64,000 bases of DNA from Dysgonomonas sp. 216 (GTDB taxonomy: Bacteria > Bacteroidota > Bacteroidia > Bacteroidales > Dysgonomonadaceae), in contig NZ_QVMM01000011.1 in the NCBI RefSeq assembly GCF_010501065.1, positions 1 to 64,000 of the forward strand. The letters run 5' to 3'. A model generated the notes under the pieces. The model worked only from the letters and a program-made list of their open reading frames with translations. It ran no database searches and was not told the origin of the DNA. This document shows, piece by piece, positions 9,018 through 16,926 of this stretch (its first letter is position 1; each line of letters opens with the position of its first letter). Made by a program: the position numbers and the translations under genes.

Positions 9018-9860
9018 TTATTTCAATTTGTCAGCTGTAAAAGTATCCATGTCGTCATAGTCAAGATTCTCGCCACACATAGCCCAAATAAAAGTGTAAT
9101 TGCTTGTTCCGGCTGCCGAGTGAATTGACCACGAAGGAGATATTACGGCTTGTTCATTTCCCATAAATATATGGCGTGTTTCTTGAGGTTCGCCCATGAA
9201 GTGGCATACCGATTGCTTTTCGGGAACTTTAAAGTAAAAGTAAGCTTCCATTCTGCGCGAATGTGTATGCGGAGGCATAGTGTTCCAAACGCTTCCTGTT
9301 TTCAATTCGGTCATACCCATTTGTAACTGACAGCAAGGTACTATTTCGCTTAATATGATTTGATTAAGTAAACGCTCGTTTGATGTTTCTGGCGAACCTA
9401 AATCGCGGGTACGTCTCATTTCTGACGTTATTTGTGCAGTTGGGTATGCTTTATGTGCAGGCGACGATGCGAAGTAAAATTTAGCAGGATATAAGTGGTC
9501 TTTACTTTTAAAGATAACTTCTTTCGATCCACGTCCAACATAAACAGCATCTTTAAAACCTAATTCGTAATCTTTACCGTCAACAGTAACAATGCCTTCG
9601 CCTTCGATACAGATAATACCAAGTTCACGTCTTTCGCAGAAATATTCTGAACGAATAAGATCGACAGTTTCCAGTTTTAAGTCTTCTTTTACAGGTAGTG
9701 CTCCACCAATAATAAGACGATCGTTGTGAGTATAGGTCATCAACACCTCGTCTGCTGCAAAAAGCTTTTCAACTAAAAACTCTTTACGTAATTGTGTGGT
9801 ATCATATTTTTTTACATCATTGGGATGAGTTCCCCAACGTTCTTCAATTGTAGTTTTCAT
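9018..9860 (-). CDS. kduI: 5-keto-4-deoxyuronate isomerase
   Basis: Converts 5-keto-4-deoxyuronate (DKI), from unsaturated uronates released by lyases and hydrolases, to DKII. The 280-residue cupin matches KduI in length. The zinc ligands appear in register with the E. coli enzyme: H198 and H200 in HTHSRRME, E205, and H247 in SWSIHSAAG. The N-terminus ([15 protein letters not shown]) is typical of the family. It is the first gene of the cluster, with a strong promoter about 190 nt upstream and a long untranslated leader containing inverted repeats. Confidence 0.96.
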   Translation of the reverse strand: MKTTIEERWGTHPNDVKKYDTTQLRKEFLVEKLFAADEVLMTYTHNDRLIIGGALPVKEDLKLETVDLIRSEYFCERRELGIICIEGEGIVTVDGKDYELGFKDAVYVGRGSKEVIFKSKDHLYPAKFYFASSPAHKAYPTAQITSEMRRTRDLGSPETSNERLLNQIILSEIVPCCQLQMGMTELKTGSVWNTMPPHTHSRRMEAYFYFKVPEKQSVCHFMGEPQETRHIFMGNEQAVISPSWSIHSAAGTSNYTFIWAMCGENLDYDDMDTFTADKLK

Positions 9861-9941
9861 ATGCTTTGCTTATTTTATTGTTTAATATGTTGCTAATTTT
9901 CAGTAATATACTCCTTTTAGTCTTTTCATAACACTATAGCC

Positions 9942-9963
9942 GTTGATATTGTTTTCTATCAAC
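9942..9963 (-). promoter_or_regulatory. Inverted repeat in the kduI leader
   Basis: GTTGATA (9942-9948) and TATCAAC (9957-9963) form a perfect 7-bp inverted repeat with an 8-nt spacer, in the untranslated leader about 80 nt after the predicted transcription start. It could be an operator or an RNA hairpin. Confidence 0.45.
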
Positions 9964-10020
9964 TAAATAAGATTGTGGAGAAGTTATTTTATTCACAAAA
10001 TATCAAGTTTTTGTTACAGA

Positions 10021-10047
10021 ATACCTGATATTTGTTTATTCGGGTAT
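10021..10047 (-). promoter_or_regulatory. Candidate operator of the kdu/kdg cluster
   Basis: ATACCTGA (10021-10028) and TCGGGTAT (10040-10047) form an imperfect inverted repeat (7 of 8 pairs). It lies immediately downstream of the -7 box and covers the predicted transcription start, a position suited to repression. Confidence 0.45.
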
Positions 10048-10048
10048 A

Positions 10049-10080
10049 CAAACGTATAGTTTTTAGTACAAGTTTACAAA
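10049..10080 (-). promoter_or_regulatory. Promoter of the kduI cluster
   Basis: On the minus strand, TTTG (10080-10077), 20 nt, then TACGTTTG (10056-10049): a full match to the Bacteroidetes sigma-ABfr consensus. Predicted start of transcription is about 10042-10045. Confidence 0.8.
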
Positions 10081-10177
10081 TCTAAATATCGGAAAAGGTT
10101 ATAATAAGTGTGTATTTTACAATATTTAACTATGTGTTTATTCTAATTTACGTCCTCGTATTCTGTTGTGATTTTTA

Positions 10178-10414
10178 TCAATATGAACAGTCATGTCTGC
10201 TGCATCCGATTTTATAACAGGTTGTATAAATCGGGGTGTATTCATTGTAGTCGTCCTCTATTAATTGGTCAATATCTTCTTCCGACCATTCGTGAAAAAC
10301 TTCCGACCATGAATAATCATCCTGAATACTTTCGCATTCCCAACAATAAACATCTTCGTGCCCGCAAGTTGAATATGAAAGTAATATTAACGAGATAATA
10401 AATGCTTTTCCCAT
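10178..10414 (-). CDS. Small Cys-rich lipoprotein
   Basis: I start this at the ATG at 10414 (MGKAFIISLILLSYSTCGHED), giving 78 residues. The upstream frame extension is implausible and uses TTG. The N-terminus is a lipoprotein signal with Cys18 as the lipidation site. The mature part is very acidic and contains CWEC plus three more cysteines near the C-terminus (TCYKIGC, HDCSY). No family recognised. A TATATTTG -7 element lies about 30 nt upstream. It follows the PurF-like gene but probably has its own promoter. Coding is supported by the signal peptide and the small open frame, not by known homologs. Confidence 0.6.
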   Translation of the reverse strand: MGKAFIISLILLSYSTCGHEDVYCWECESIQDDYSWSEVFHEWSEEDIDQLIEDDYNEYTPIYTTCYKIGCSRHDCSY

Positions 10415-10443
10415 AATGTGTTGCAAATAAATTACTAATTTAG

Positions 10444-10451
10444 CAAATATA
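10444..10451 (-). promoter_or_regulatory. Likely -7 element of the small lipoprotein gene
   Basis: TATATTTG on the minus strand, 29 nt before the ATG at 10414. The nearest TTTG-type -33 box is 23 nt away, a little far. Confidence 0.45.
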
Positions 10452-10481
10452 CAAACATAAGAAAAAACTTGGCTCAAAAAA

Positions 10482-12377
10482 TCAATAAGATCTAAGGCCT
10501 ATTCCTTCTATGTAGTTAAGAAACGCCGTATTTACCATTCTGTTTCCTCCCGGGGTAGGGTAGTTTCCTGAGAAATACCAATCTCCTTTATGATTAGGGC
10601 AGGCTTTATGTAAATTTTCGATTGACTGAAACACTAATTTAACTTCGGCTTGAGTTCCTTCCGGAGTGAGCATTTCGGCTATCTTTTGTGATATTTGCTC
10701 ATCGGTAAACGGAGCGTATATTTCTTTTACATAGTTTACAATCTGCTCTTTGGGCTTATGGCGTTGTTCAGCAGATTTTCGATGTACTCTGCTGATAATA
10801 TCTTGCAATCCTTTTTCTTGCAATAATTCTATTGCTGCCCTGAATGCGGCAAATTCGGTCATTCGCGACATGTCAATACCATAGCAGTCGGGGTAACGAA
10901 TTTGAGGAGAAGACGATGCGATTACAATTTTTTTAGGGTGAAGCCTGTCTAGTATTTTTATAATGCTCTGTTTTAGGGTGGTGCCTCTGACGATGCTATC
11001 GTCAATAACTACCAGATTGTCTTTATACGGAATAATAGAGTTGTATGTAACATCATATACATGAGCCGCGAGATCGTCGCGTTGCCCATCCTGAGCAATA
11101 AACGTCCGAAGCTTAATGTCTTTAATGGCTACTTTCTCGCTTCTTACTTTCATCGATAGGATATGTTGAAGCTCGTCTTCCGAAATGGAGCTTCCACATT
11201 TTTTTATCTTCTCTAACTTTATGTCGTTCAGGCAATCCGAAAGTCCTTCGGTCATACCGAAAAAAGCAACCTCTGCCGTGTTTGGAATAAACGAAAATAC
11301 AGTATTCTCCAAATCGTTATCAACGGTATCAAGTATGTTTGGTATAAGTAGTTTTCCCAGTTCTTTCCGTTCTTTGTATATATCGGCGTCCGAACCTCGT
11401 GAAAAATAGATGCGCTCGAAAGAGCAGGGAGCAACATCTCTCTTTTCTTGGATTTGAGGAAACGAAAGTGTTCCGTCTTTTTTTATAACGATAGCTTGTC
11501 CGGGTTCGAGTTCGTGGATGGCTTCGGCATCCAGATTCATGGTTGTTTGAATAACAGGACGCTCCGAGGCTACAACAACAATTTCGTCGTCGTAATAGTA
11601 AAATGCGGGACGTATTCCCCACGGATCACGAAAGGCAAAGGCATCGCCACAACCTATAAGTCCACTGATAACAAAGCCTCCATCCCATTTCTTGCTTGCT
11701 GAATTAAGCATGAAAGGTACATCTAGGTTTTTTTCTATAATATTATTGAGCTCCTGTCCTTTTATATCGGAATCTTTACCATATTTATCAAATTGGTATT
11801 GTACTTCACGATCAAGATAATGCCCTAAGGTTTCTAATAAAACAAACGTATCGGCATAATCTCTTGGGTGTTGCCCTTGGTTCAGCAAATCGTTGAACAG
11901 TTCGTCTACGTTTGTCATGTTAAAGTTTCCGGCTAAGGCTATATTTCTCGATTTCCAGTTGTTTCTTCTTAAAAACGGGTGTACGTAAGAAATGCCTTCC
12001 TTGCCTGTTGTGCTGTAACGTAAGTGTCCTAAAAATAATTCTCCGGCAAAAGGTAAACTTTCTTTTGCATATAATGAGTCATGTAAACGCTCGGCGGGTT
12101 CTTGTTCGAAGTTTTTATATACGTTGGCAAATATTTCGGATATGGCCCCCGATCCGGTTGCTCTTTCCCTGAATATGAATTCGCTGCCAGGTTTGCTTTC
12201 GAGTTTAACAACTGCTAATCCTGCACCTTCTTGCCCCCGGTTGTGTTGCTTTTCCATTAGCAGATATAGTTTGTTTAACCCATACTGCCATGTTCCGTAT
12301 TTTTTTTGGTAATATTCGAGAGGCTTTAATAGCCTTATCATTGCTATACCACACTCATGCTTTAATGCTTCTGTCAT
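10482..12377 (-). CDS. PurF-like amidophosphoribosyltransferase, long form
   Basis: A 631-residue protein with an N-terminal class II (Ntn) glutamine amidotransferase domain and a C-terminal phosphoribosyltransferase domain. The nucleophile is probably Cys9 (HECGIAMI), implying removal of an eight-residue propeptide. The motif NRGQEGAG is typical of PurF, and the PRPP-binding loop VVIDDSIVRGTT is at about residues 455-465. Canonical PurF is about 450-520 residues; this form has extra segments within and after the PRTase domain. From memory, Bacteroidetes carry such a long form in addition to ordinary PurF. It would make phosphoribosylamine for purine synthesis, but as a paralog its substrate could differ. 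Confidence 0.85.
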   Translation of the reverse strand: MTEALKHECGIAMIRLLKPLEYYQKKYGTWQYGLNKLYLLMEKQHNRGQEGAGLAVVKLESKPGSEFIFRERATGSGAISEIFANVYKNFEQEPAERLHDSLYAKESLPFAGELFLGHLRYSTTGKEGISYVHPFLRRNNWKSRNIALAGNFNMTNVDELFNDLLNQGQHPRDYADTFVLLETLGHYLDREVQYQFDKYGKDSDIKGQELNNIIEKNLDVPFMLNSASKKWDGGFVISGLIGCGDAFAFRDPWGIRPAFYYYDDEIVVVASERPVIQTTMNLDAEAIHELEPGQAIVIKKDGTLSFPQIQEKRDVAPCSFERIYFSRGSDADIYKERKELGKLLIPNILDTVDNDLENTVFSFIPNTAEVAFFGMTEGLSDCLNDIKLEKIKKCGSSISEDELQHILSMKVRSEKVAIKDIKLRTFIAQDGQRDDLAAHVYDVTYNSIIPYKDNLVVIDDSIVRGTTLKQSIIKILDRLHPKKIVIASSSPQIRYPDCYGIDMSRMTEFAAFRAAIELLQEKGLQDIISRVHRKSAEQRHKPKEQIVNYVKEIYAPFTDEQISQKIAEMLTPEGTQAEVKLVFQSIENLHKACPNHKGDWYFSGNYPTPGGNRMVNTAFLNYIEGIGLRSY

Positions 12378-12431
12378 ATTCTTTTGCCCTATAAATTGAA
12401 GATTCCGGATTTCTTTTGCAAAATTCTTTTA

Positions 12432-12439
12432 CAAAGATA
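12432..12439 (-). promoter_or_regulatory. Likely -7 element of the PurF-like gene
   Basis: TATCTTTG on the minus strand, about 55 nt upstream of the ATG at 12377. No -33 box at the usual distance. Confidence 0.5.
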
Positions 12440-12505
12440 ATATAGTGCCACCAAATGTTAGATAACCATTCTGTTTCAAATTCTTATAAACTGTTTAATA
12501 TATAA

Positions 12506-12537
12506 AAAGGCTTCACCTGTTATAGATAAAAGCCTTT
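12506..12537 (-). terminator. Terminator of the phosphate transporter operon
   Basis: AAAGGCTT (12506-12513) pairs with AAGCCTTT (12530-12537). On the minus strand the hairpin is followed by TTATATATT, placing it just after the pit stop codon. Confidence 0.75.
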
Positions 12538-12548
12538 GCTATTTTTGT

Positions 12549-13586
12549 TTATAAGATAAATTTTAGAACCCAGTAAAAAAATGCAGCGAGTAAACTGCTC
12601 ACCGGTATTGTTATTGTCCATGCAACCAGTAAATCTTTTGTTATACCCCAACGTACGGCCGATAAACGTTTTACCGAACCAACTCCGATTATACTCCCCG
12701 ATATCACATGGGTTGTACTAACGGGTACATGCAGCATTTCGGAAATAAATAGGGTTATAGATCCGGCGGTTTGCGCACAAAAACCTTCGAGAGGTGTAAT
12801 TTTGGTAATACGATTACCCATGGTTTTCATTATTTTCCAACCGCCCGACATTGTTCCAAGGGCTATGGCTGTAAAACATGATAGGGGAATCCATTCCGGC
12901 ATATTATCCATATTCTCCATATACATCCAGCTGGGCAGATCGGGTATTGTACGGTTGGCAATAAGTGCGGCAGCTATAATACCCATCACTTTTTGAGAAT
13001 CGTTTAGCCCATGGCCTATACTCAATAATGCCGAGGATAAAAGCTGAAGCCCTTTAAACCATCTGTCGGCTTTTCCCGGACGCACATTACGCATAGCATA
13101 AAGGGTTATTATGGTAATGATATTTCCGGCAATCATACCTATAAGAGGAGCTAAAAATATAAAGAGTACAATGATACTAACAGTTTCCATGTGTACCGAT
13201 TGAAACCCGGCTCCGGCAATAGCAGCCCCGCCAAATCCTCCGATAAGTGTATGTGACGACGATGAGGGTATTCCAAACCACCATGTTATAAGATTCCATG
13301 TTATGGCGGCAATAATTCCGGCTATAATAATATGCGATGTTATAAATTCAGATTCTACTGTTTTAGCCACTGTGTTGGCTATGCTGTCGCCAAACCCGCC
13401 GAGAAAATGTACTGCTATAAAGTATGCTACAAAATTAAAGAATGCAGCCCAAATAACAGCTTGGGTGGGAGTCAGTACTTTTGTTGAAACAACAGTTGCA
13501 ATGGAATTGGCGGCGTCGTGAAAGCCGTTTATGAAGTCGAAAATGAGAGCGAGAACAATAATAATAATTAATAGTGTCAATTCCAT
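12549..13586 (-). CDS. pit: Inorganic phosphate transporter, Pit family
   Basis: Low-affinity, cation-coupled phosphate permease of the inner membrane. The 345-residue protein has about ten hydrophobic segments and both Pit (PHO4) signature regions: DFINGFHDAANSIATVVSTK (about residues 17-36) near the N-terminus and the LFISEMLHVPVSTTHVISGS region near the C-terminus. It is shorter than E. coli PitA (about 499 residues), as usual for this branch. It lies 16 nt after the DUF47 gene, its usual partner, and the two share a terminator downstream. Confidence 0.94.
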   Translation of the reverse strand: MELTLLIIIIVLALIFDFINGFHDAANSIATVVSTKVLTPTQAVIWAAFFNFVAYFIAVHFLGGFGDSIANTVAKTVESEFITSHIIIAGIIAAITWNLITWWFGIPSSSSHTLIGGFGGAAIAGAGFQSVHMETVSIIVLFIFLAPLIGMIAGNIITIITLYAMRNVRPGKADRWFKGLQLLSSALLSIGHGLNDSQKVMGIIAAALIANRTIPDLPSWMYMENMDNMPEWIPLSCFTAIALGTMSGGWKIMKTMGNRITKITPLEGFCAQTAGSITLFISEMLHVPVSTTHVISGSIIGVGSVKRLSAVRWGITKDLLVAWTITIPVSSLLAAFFYWVLKFIL

Positions 13587-13602
13587 CGGGTTGCTGGTGT
13601 TA

Positions 13603-14250
13603 TTATGCGTATTTCACTATTATTTGTTTTATTATCTTTCCAACTGTTTCGGCCATATCTGTTGCTTTTTCCAGTTCGTGAAGAATATCTTTAAGCTTTA
13701 TTACCTCTATGGCATCTTTTTCGTTTTCGAACAGGTCGATAAGGAAATGCTCATATACATCGTCGGCCTCGTGTTCTATATCTTTCAATCGCTGACAGTA
13801 TTCTGTGATTTTCACGGGATTTTTCTTCAACCTGTCAAGCTCGCCCACAGCAAGGGTAATGCAGTCTGCCGCATCTTTTACCAGCTGAGCCAGTTGCGTG
13901 GCACTCTCGGGTATGTATTTCGGGCTGTATAGCATTATACGTTTGGCACAACTGTTTACATTGTCGGCAACGTTATCCATAATGCTCGAAAGGTGGTTAA
14001 TATCTTCCCTGTCGAAAGGTGTGATAAAACTAATATTCAACTCTTCGAATATTTTGTTTTGAATGACATCACACTCCAATTCTTTTTCTTTAATTTTTTT
14101 GTAGAGATCTACAGCTTCTTGGTGAGTTGATGCTTTTGTACACTCAATCATAAGTGCCGATTCGAGAGATATAGATTCAGCCATTTCGCTGAGCAATAGA
14201 AAGAATTTATTCTCTTTAGGAAGAAATCTGTCGAATATACTGTTTTTCAT
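13603..14250 (-). CDS. DUF47 (PhoU-like) phosphate transport accessory protein
   Basis: A 215-residue all-helical protein of the DUF47/TIGR00153 family, cytoplasmic and usually encoded next to Pit transporters, where it is thought to control them. I use the ATG at 14250 (MKNSIFDRFLPKENKFF), the family's normal N-terminus; the longer frame starts with TTG and adds 26 unrelated residues. The metal-binding-like acidic repeats (E/DxxxD) of PhoU-type helices are visible, for example DIEHEADDVYEHFL. It is the first gene of a two-gene operon with pit. Confidence 0.9.
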   Translation of the reverse strand: MKNSIFDRFLPKENKFFLLLSEMAESISLESALMIECTKASTHQEAVDLYKKIKEKELECDVIQNKIFEELNISFITPFDREDINHLSSIMDNVADNVNSCAKRIMLYSPKYIPESATQLAQLVKDAADCITLAVGELDRLKKNPVKITEYCQRLKDIEHEADDVYEHFLIDLFENEKDAIEVIKLKDILHELEKATDMAETVGKIIKQIIVKYA

Positions 14251-14325
14251 ACAGTTGGTTGATATTACTCCTTTTTTTGTTGTTTTTATGCGATTTTGCA
14301 ACATAGGGTTGTCAAAAAAGCTTTG

Positions 14326-14333
14326 CAAATATA
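14326..14333 (-). promoter_or_regulatory. Likely -7 element of the DUF47-pit operon
   Basis: TATATTTG on the minus strand, about 75 nt before the ATG at 14250. There is no clear TTTG at -33. Confidence 0.45.
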
Positions 14334-14392
14334 AAAGAAAATAGATAAAAACCGAAAATATTTAACGTAAATATGGTGTCTATTTTTCAATA

Positions 14393-15625
14393 TCAAACAT
14401 CATTACCTGTCAGATACCTCTTTAAACTATTGGTGGGATATAATACCGCAAGAAACCCAATAACTGAAACAGTTATGAATATGTATAGGATATCAAGAAA
14501 TTGTACTTCTACAGGATAAACATCTATAACAAATGTTCCGGCGGTTTGCCCCAATTTTAATAAGCCGAATTTTTCTTGCAGAAAACATAGTATCAACCCC
14601 AGTACTAATCCGGCAATAGCACCCATGAAACTGATGAGCCAGCCTTCGAGCCTGAATATGGAAACTATAAGGTTATTATTTGCCCCCATCTTGCGTAAAA
14701 TATTTATATCTTCTCTTTTATCGAGAATCAGCATCGATAGAGAACCTATTATATTGAATACAGCTATAATAAGTATGAATAGCAGGATAAGGTATGTCAT
14801 CCATTTTTCGATATTTACCATCTTAAATGATTCTTCTTGTTGCTCGAAGCGGTCTTGAACAAGGAAATTATCTCCCAGAATCATTTTTATTTTTTCTTTC
14901 ACAGCCTTAACTTCGTTTGGATCCTTTAGTTTTATCTCAAGCGAAGAGACTTCTTTGTCGTAGCGGAACAATTCGCGAGCTAATTCTAAAGATATAAAGA
15001 GCAGGTTTTCATCGTATTTGGCCTGATAAAGCGCAAATGCTCCGGCTGGAAATACCGAACGCACAGTGAATGCCGATGAGGGGTTTGCTAAATTAACTTT
15101 CACATCGCGTTTTGGCGCATGTATTTCAATAGGTGCTATAAAATTTGCCCGGGCGCCTAGGTTTGCGGCTAAACCGGCTCCGATTACTCCAAACTGAACA
15201 TCGCCGTCTTTCAACATAAAATTGCCATCGAGTATAATACTGTGAGTATCGGTCATGTTTATAAATTCGGGCGATACACCTTTTACTAAACCCGTTGCTT
15301 GACGATCTTCGTATTTTATCATGGCATACTCTTCGAGCGATTCGCAGACAATGGCAATTTCGTCCAGAGCTTTTACTTTTAGTATTCTTTCGTCGGCAGG
15401 ATCGAAAACTTTTCCTTTGTCTGCCATTATCTTGAGTTCGGGATCGATGGCACTAAACGATTTAACCACAATGCCTGTGAATCCATTAAATACCGATAGC
15501 GCGCATACCATTGCCATTGTAGCAATCGTGATACCGCACACCGAAATAAGAGAAATTACATTAATGGCATTGTGCGATTTTTTTGCAAACAAATATCGTT
15601 TGGCTATGTATAACGACAGGTTCAA
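14393..15625 (-). CDS. LolC/LolE-type ABC transporter permease
   Basis: A 410-residue inner-membrane protein: one N-terminal helix (about 20-45), a large periplasmic domain (about 45-270) and three C-terminal helices in an FtsX-type domain. This is the layout of LolC/E, which extracts lipoproteins for transfer to the outer membrane. The start is a TTG at 15625 that overlaps the rbfA stop (TTGA). It is chosen because the conserved family N-terminus (LYIAKRYLFAKKSHNAINVIS) begins right there and no ATG is available. No ATPase gene is adjacent. The family also contains other MacB/FtsX-like permeases, so lolC versus lolE is not decided. Confidence 0.88.
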   Translation of the reverse strand: MNLSLYIAKRYLFAKKSHNAINVISLISVCGITIATMAMVCALSVFNGFTGIVVKSFSAIDPELKIMADKGKVFDPADERILKVKALDEIAIVCESLEEYAMIKYEDRQATGLVKGVSPEFINMTDTHSIILDGNFMLKDGDVQFGVIGAGLAANLGARANFIAPIEIHAPKRDVKVNLANPSSAFTVRSVFPAGAFALYQAKYDENLLFISLELARELFRYDKEVSSLEIKLKDPNEVKAVKEKIKMILGDNFLVQDRFEQQEESFKMVNIEKWMTYLILLFILIIAVFNIIGSLSMLILDKREDINILRKMGANNNLIVSIFRLEGWLISFMGAIAGLVLGLILCFLQEKFGLLKLGQTAGTFVIDVYPVEVQFLDILYIFITVSVIGFLAVLYPTNSLKRYLTGNDV

Positions 15626-15984
15626 TCTTCTTTGTCTTTTGGTTTATTTCCCGATTGAAGTAGTTTGTCTATATTTTCAAGATAGTCGAGCGAGTCGTCG
15701 ATATAAAAGGCTAATTCAGGAATAACCCTCAACTGTTTTCCTACACGTTGTCCTAAATCGAAACGTATAGCTTTCACATTTGCCTTAATGTTTTCGAGTA
15801 GTTCTTTTCCTTTTTCCGAAGGGAATATACTGAGGTAGGTTTTAGCCAAACCTAAATCGGGGCTTACCCTTACGGCGCTAACCGAAATTAATACCCCTTG
15901 CATTTGTTTTGTTTGCAATAAAAAGATATCACCTAATTCTTTCTGAATAAGGCGGCTTATTTTTTGTTGTCTTGTACTTTCCAT
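15622..15984 (-). CDS. rbfA: Ribosome-binding factor A
   Basis: A 120-residue KH-like protein that assists late 30S maturation and 16S rRNA 5'-end processing. It begins with the typical TRQQKISRLIQKELGDIFL and contains the conserved VSPDLGLAKTYLSIFP strand-helix region (about 38-55) and the later VIPELAFYIDDSLDYL segment. It sits between the O-methyltransferase and the LolC/E-type permease, in the same orientation, with a 4-nt overlap to the latter suggesting translational coupling. Confidence 0.94.
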   Translation of the reverse strand: MESTRQQKISRLIQKELGDIFLLQTKQMQGVLISVSAVRVSPDLGLAKTYLSIFPSEKGKELLENIKANVKAIRFDLGQRVGKQLRVIPELAFYIDDSLDYLENIDKLLQSGNKPKDKED

Positions 15985-16022
15985 CTTTTATACTATTATT
16001 GCACAAATATAGTGCTTATATA

Positions 16023-16655
16023 TCACTTTTTCCAAATCAAAGTTAAGCCGTCGCGTATAGGCAATATTACTTTCTCTACCCGATTGTCTTTTACCAGCAT
16101 ATCGTTAAACTCTAATATTCCTAAAGTTTGCTTGTCGGTGTGGTGTGGTGTTTCCAGAACCTTTCCGTCCCACAGCGTATTGTCGGCTATAATTAGGCCT
16201 CCTTGTCGCACTTTGTCAAATATCATATTGTAATATTCTATGTAGTGACGCTTGTTTGCATCAATAAAAACCATGTCGAACATACAATTAATGTCGGGAA
16301 TTATCTGTGCGGCATCGCCTATATGCAAATGAATCTTATCTTTTAGTTTCGATTTATACAGATGCTTTTTTATAAAGTCTTCTAATTCGTCGTTTATTTC
16401 TATTGTATGGATTTCTGCGTCGTCGGCAGCGCCTTCGGCAAGGCATAAGGCTGAATAACCGGTATAGGTTCCTATCTCTAAAATAAATTTAGGTTGCAAC
16501 AGGCGGCAAAACATTTTCAATATTTTCCCCTGCAAATGTCCTGACAACATACGGGGACGAAGCAAATTTACATGAGCATCCCTGTCGAGTTGTTTCAGTA
16601 TTTCACTCTCTTCGTCAATGTGGTCGAGTATGTATTTTTCTAAAAGGTTATTCAT
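16023..16655 (-). CDS. SAM-dependent O-methyltransferase (family 3)
   Basis: A 210-residue class I methyltransferase of the catechol/caffeoyl-CoA O-methyltransferase-like family. The SAM-binding motif ILEIGTYTGYSALCLAEG is at about residues 59-76, and the metal-binding DMVFIDANK and IADNTLW segments follow. It is cytoplasmic; the natural substrate in bacteria is generally unknown. It heads an apparent operon with rbfA and the LolC/E-type permease, driven by a promoter 17 nt upstream. Confidence 0.88.
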   Translation of the reverse strand: MNNLLEKYILDHIDEESEILKQLDRDAHVNLLRPRMLSGHLQGKILKMFCRLLQPKFILEIGTYTGYSALCLAEGAADDAEIHTIEINDELEDFIKKHLYKSKLKDKIHLHIGDAAQIIPDINCMFDMVFIDANKRHYIEYYNMIFDKVRQGGLIIADNTLWDGKVLETPHHTDKQTLGILEFNDMLVKDNRVEKVILPIRDGLTLIWKK

Positions 16656-16671
16656 AACTTAAGTAAAAGTG

Positions 16672-16702
16672 CAAAGTTATCTTTTGAATTTGTGAAATCA
16701 AA
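16672..16702 (-). promoter_or_regulatory. Promoter of the O-methyltransferase-rbfA-permease operon
   Basis: On the minus strand, TTTG (16702-16699), 19 nt, then TAACTTTG (16679-16672), a full match to the Bacteroidetes consensus. The untranslated leader is very short, about 10 nt. Confidence 0.8.
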
Positions 16703-16738
16703 AGAAGCTTAGCTTTTTTGACTTTAATATGTAATTGT

Positions 16739-16817
16739 AATTCTATTAATGTAGAATTGAAGGCTTGTTGTAAAGGTTTCTGGAGCCTGTTTTTGCTAAA
16801 ACCTGACATTCCTGACA
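16739..16817 (-). repeat. Dispersed tandem-heptamer/palindrome repeat, copy B
   Basis: On the minus strand: TGTCAGG (16817-16811) and TGTCAGG (16808-16802), 9 nt apart start to start, then TTTT, a 40-nt spacer, and the palindrome ATTCTA, loop CATTAA, TAGAAT (16757-16740), with arms extended by one base pair. In this copy the heptamer pair sits inside a perfect 16-bp inverted repeat (16790-16805 and 16816-16831, loop 10 nt), so it could form a strong hairpin. It lies downstream of the pyk terminator, in the same orientation as pyk. Confidence 0.8.
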
Positions 16818-16862
16818 GGTTTTAGCAAAAAACAAAACGCCGATTACTTTTGTGTATAAAAC

Positions 16863-16899
16863 AAATAGATGGCAAGCTAAATATAGCTGCCATCTATTT
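16863..16899 (-). terminator. Terminator of the aroQ-pyk operon
   Basis: AAATAGATGGCA plus GCTA (16863-16879, one bulged A) pairs with TAGC plus TGCCATCTATTT (16884-16899), giving a 16-bp stem with an AATA loop just after the pyk stop. Confidence 0.85.
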
Positions 16900-16926
16900 T
16901 TGTATATTATATAGATAAATCTATAA

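Noticed and set aside
3493..9860. A complete polysaccharide utilisation locus around the uronate cluster
   Set aside because: No SusC/D pair, lyase or hydrolase is next to it; it is only the cytoplasmic end of the pathway plus a lipoprotein and a transporter.
16739..16831. Tandem TGTCAGG units as the start of a CRISPR array
   Set aside because: Only two 7-nt units per locus with 2-nt gaps; no repeat-spacer periodicity and no cas genes.
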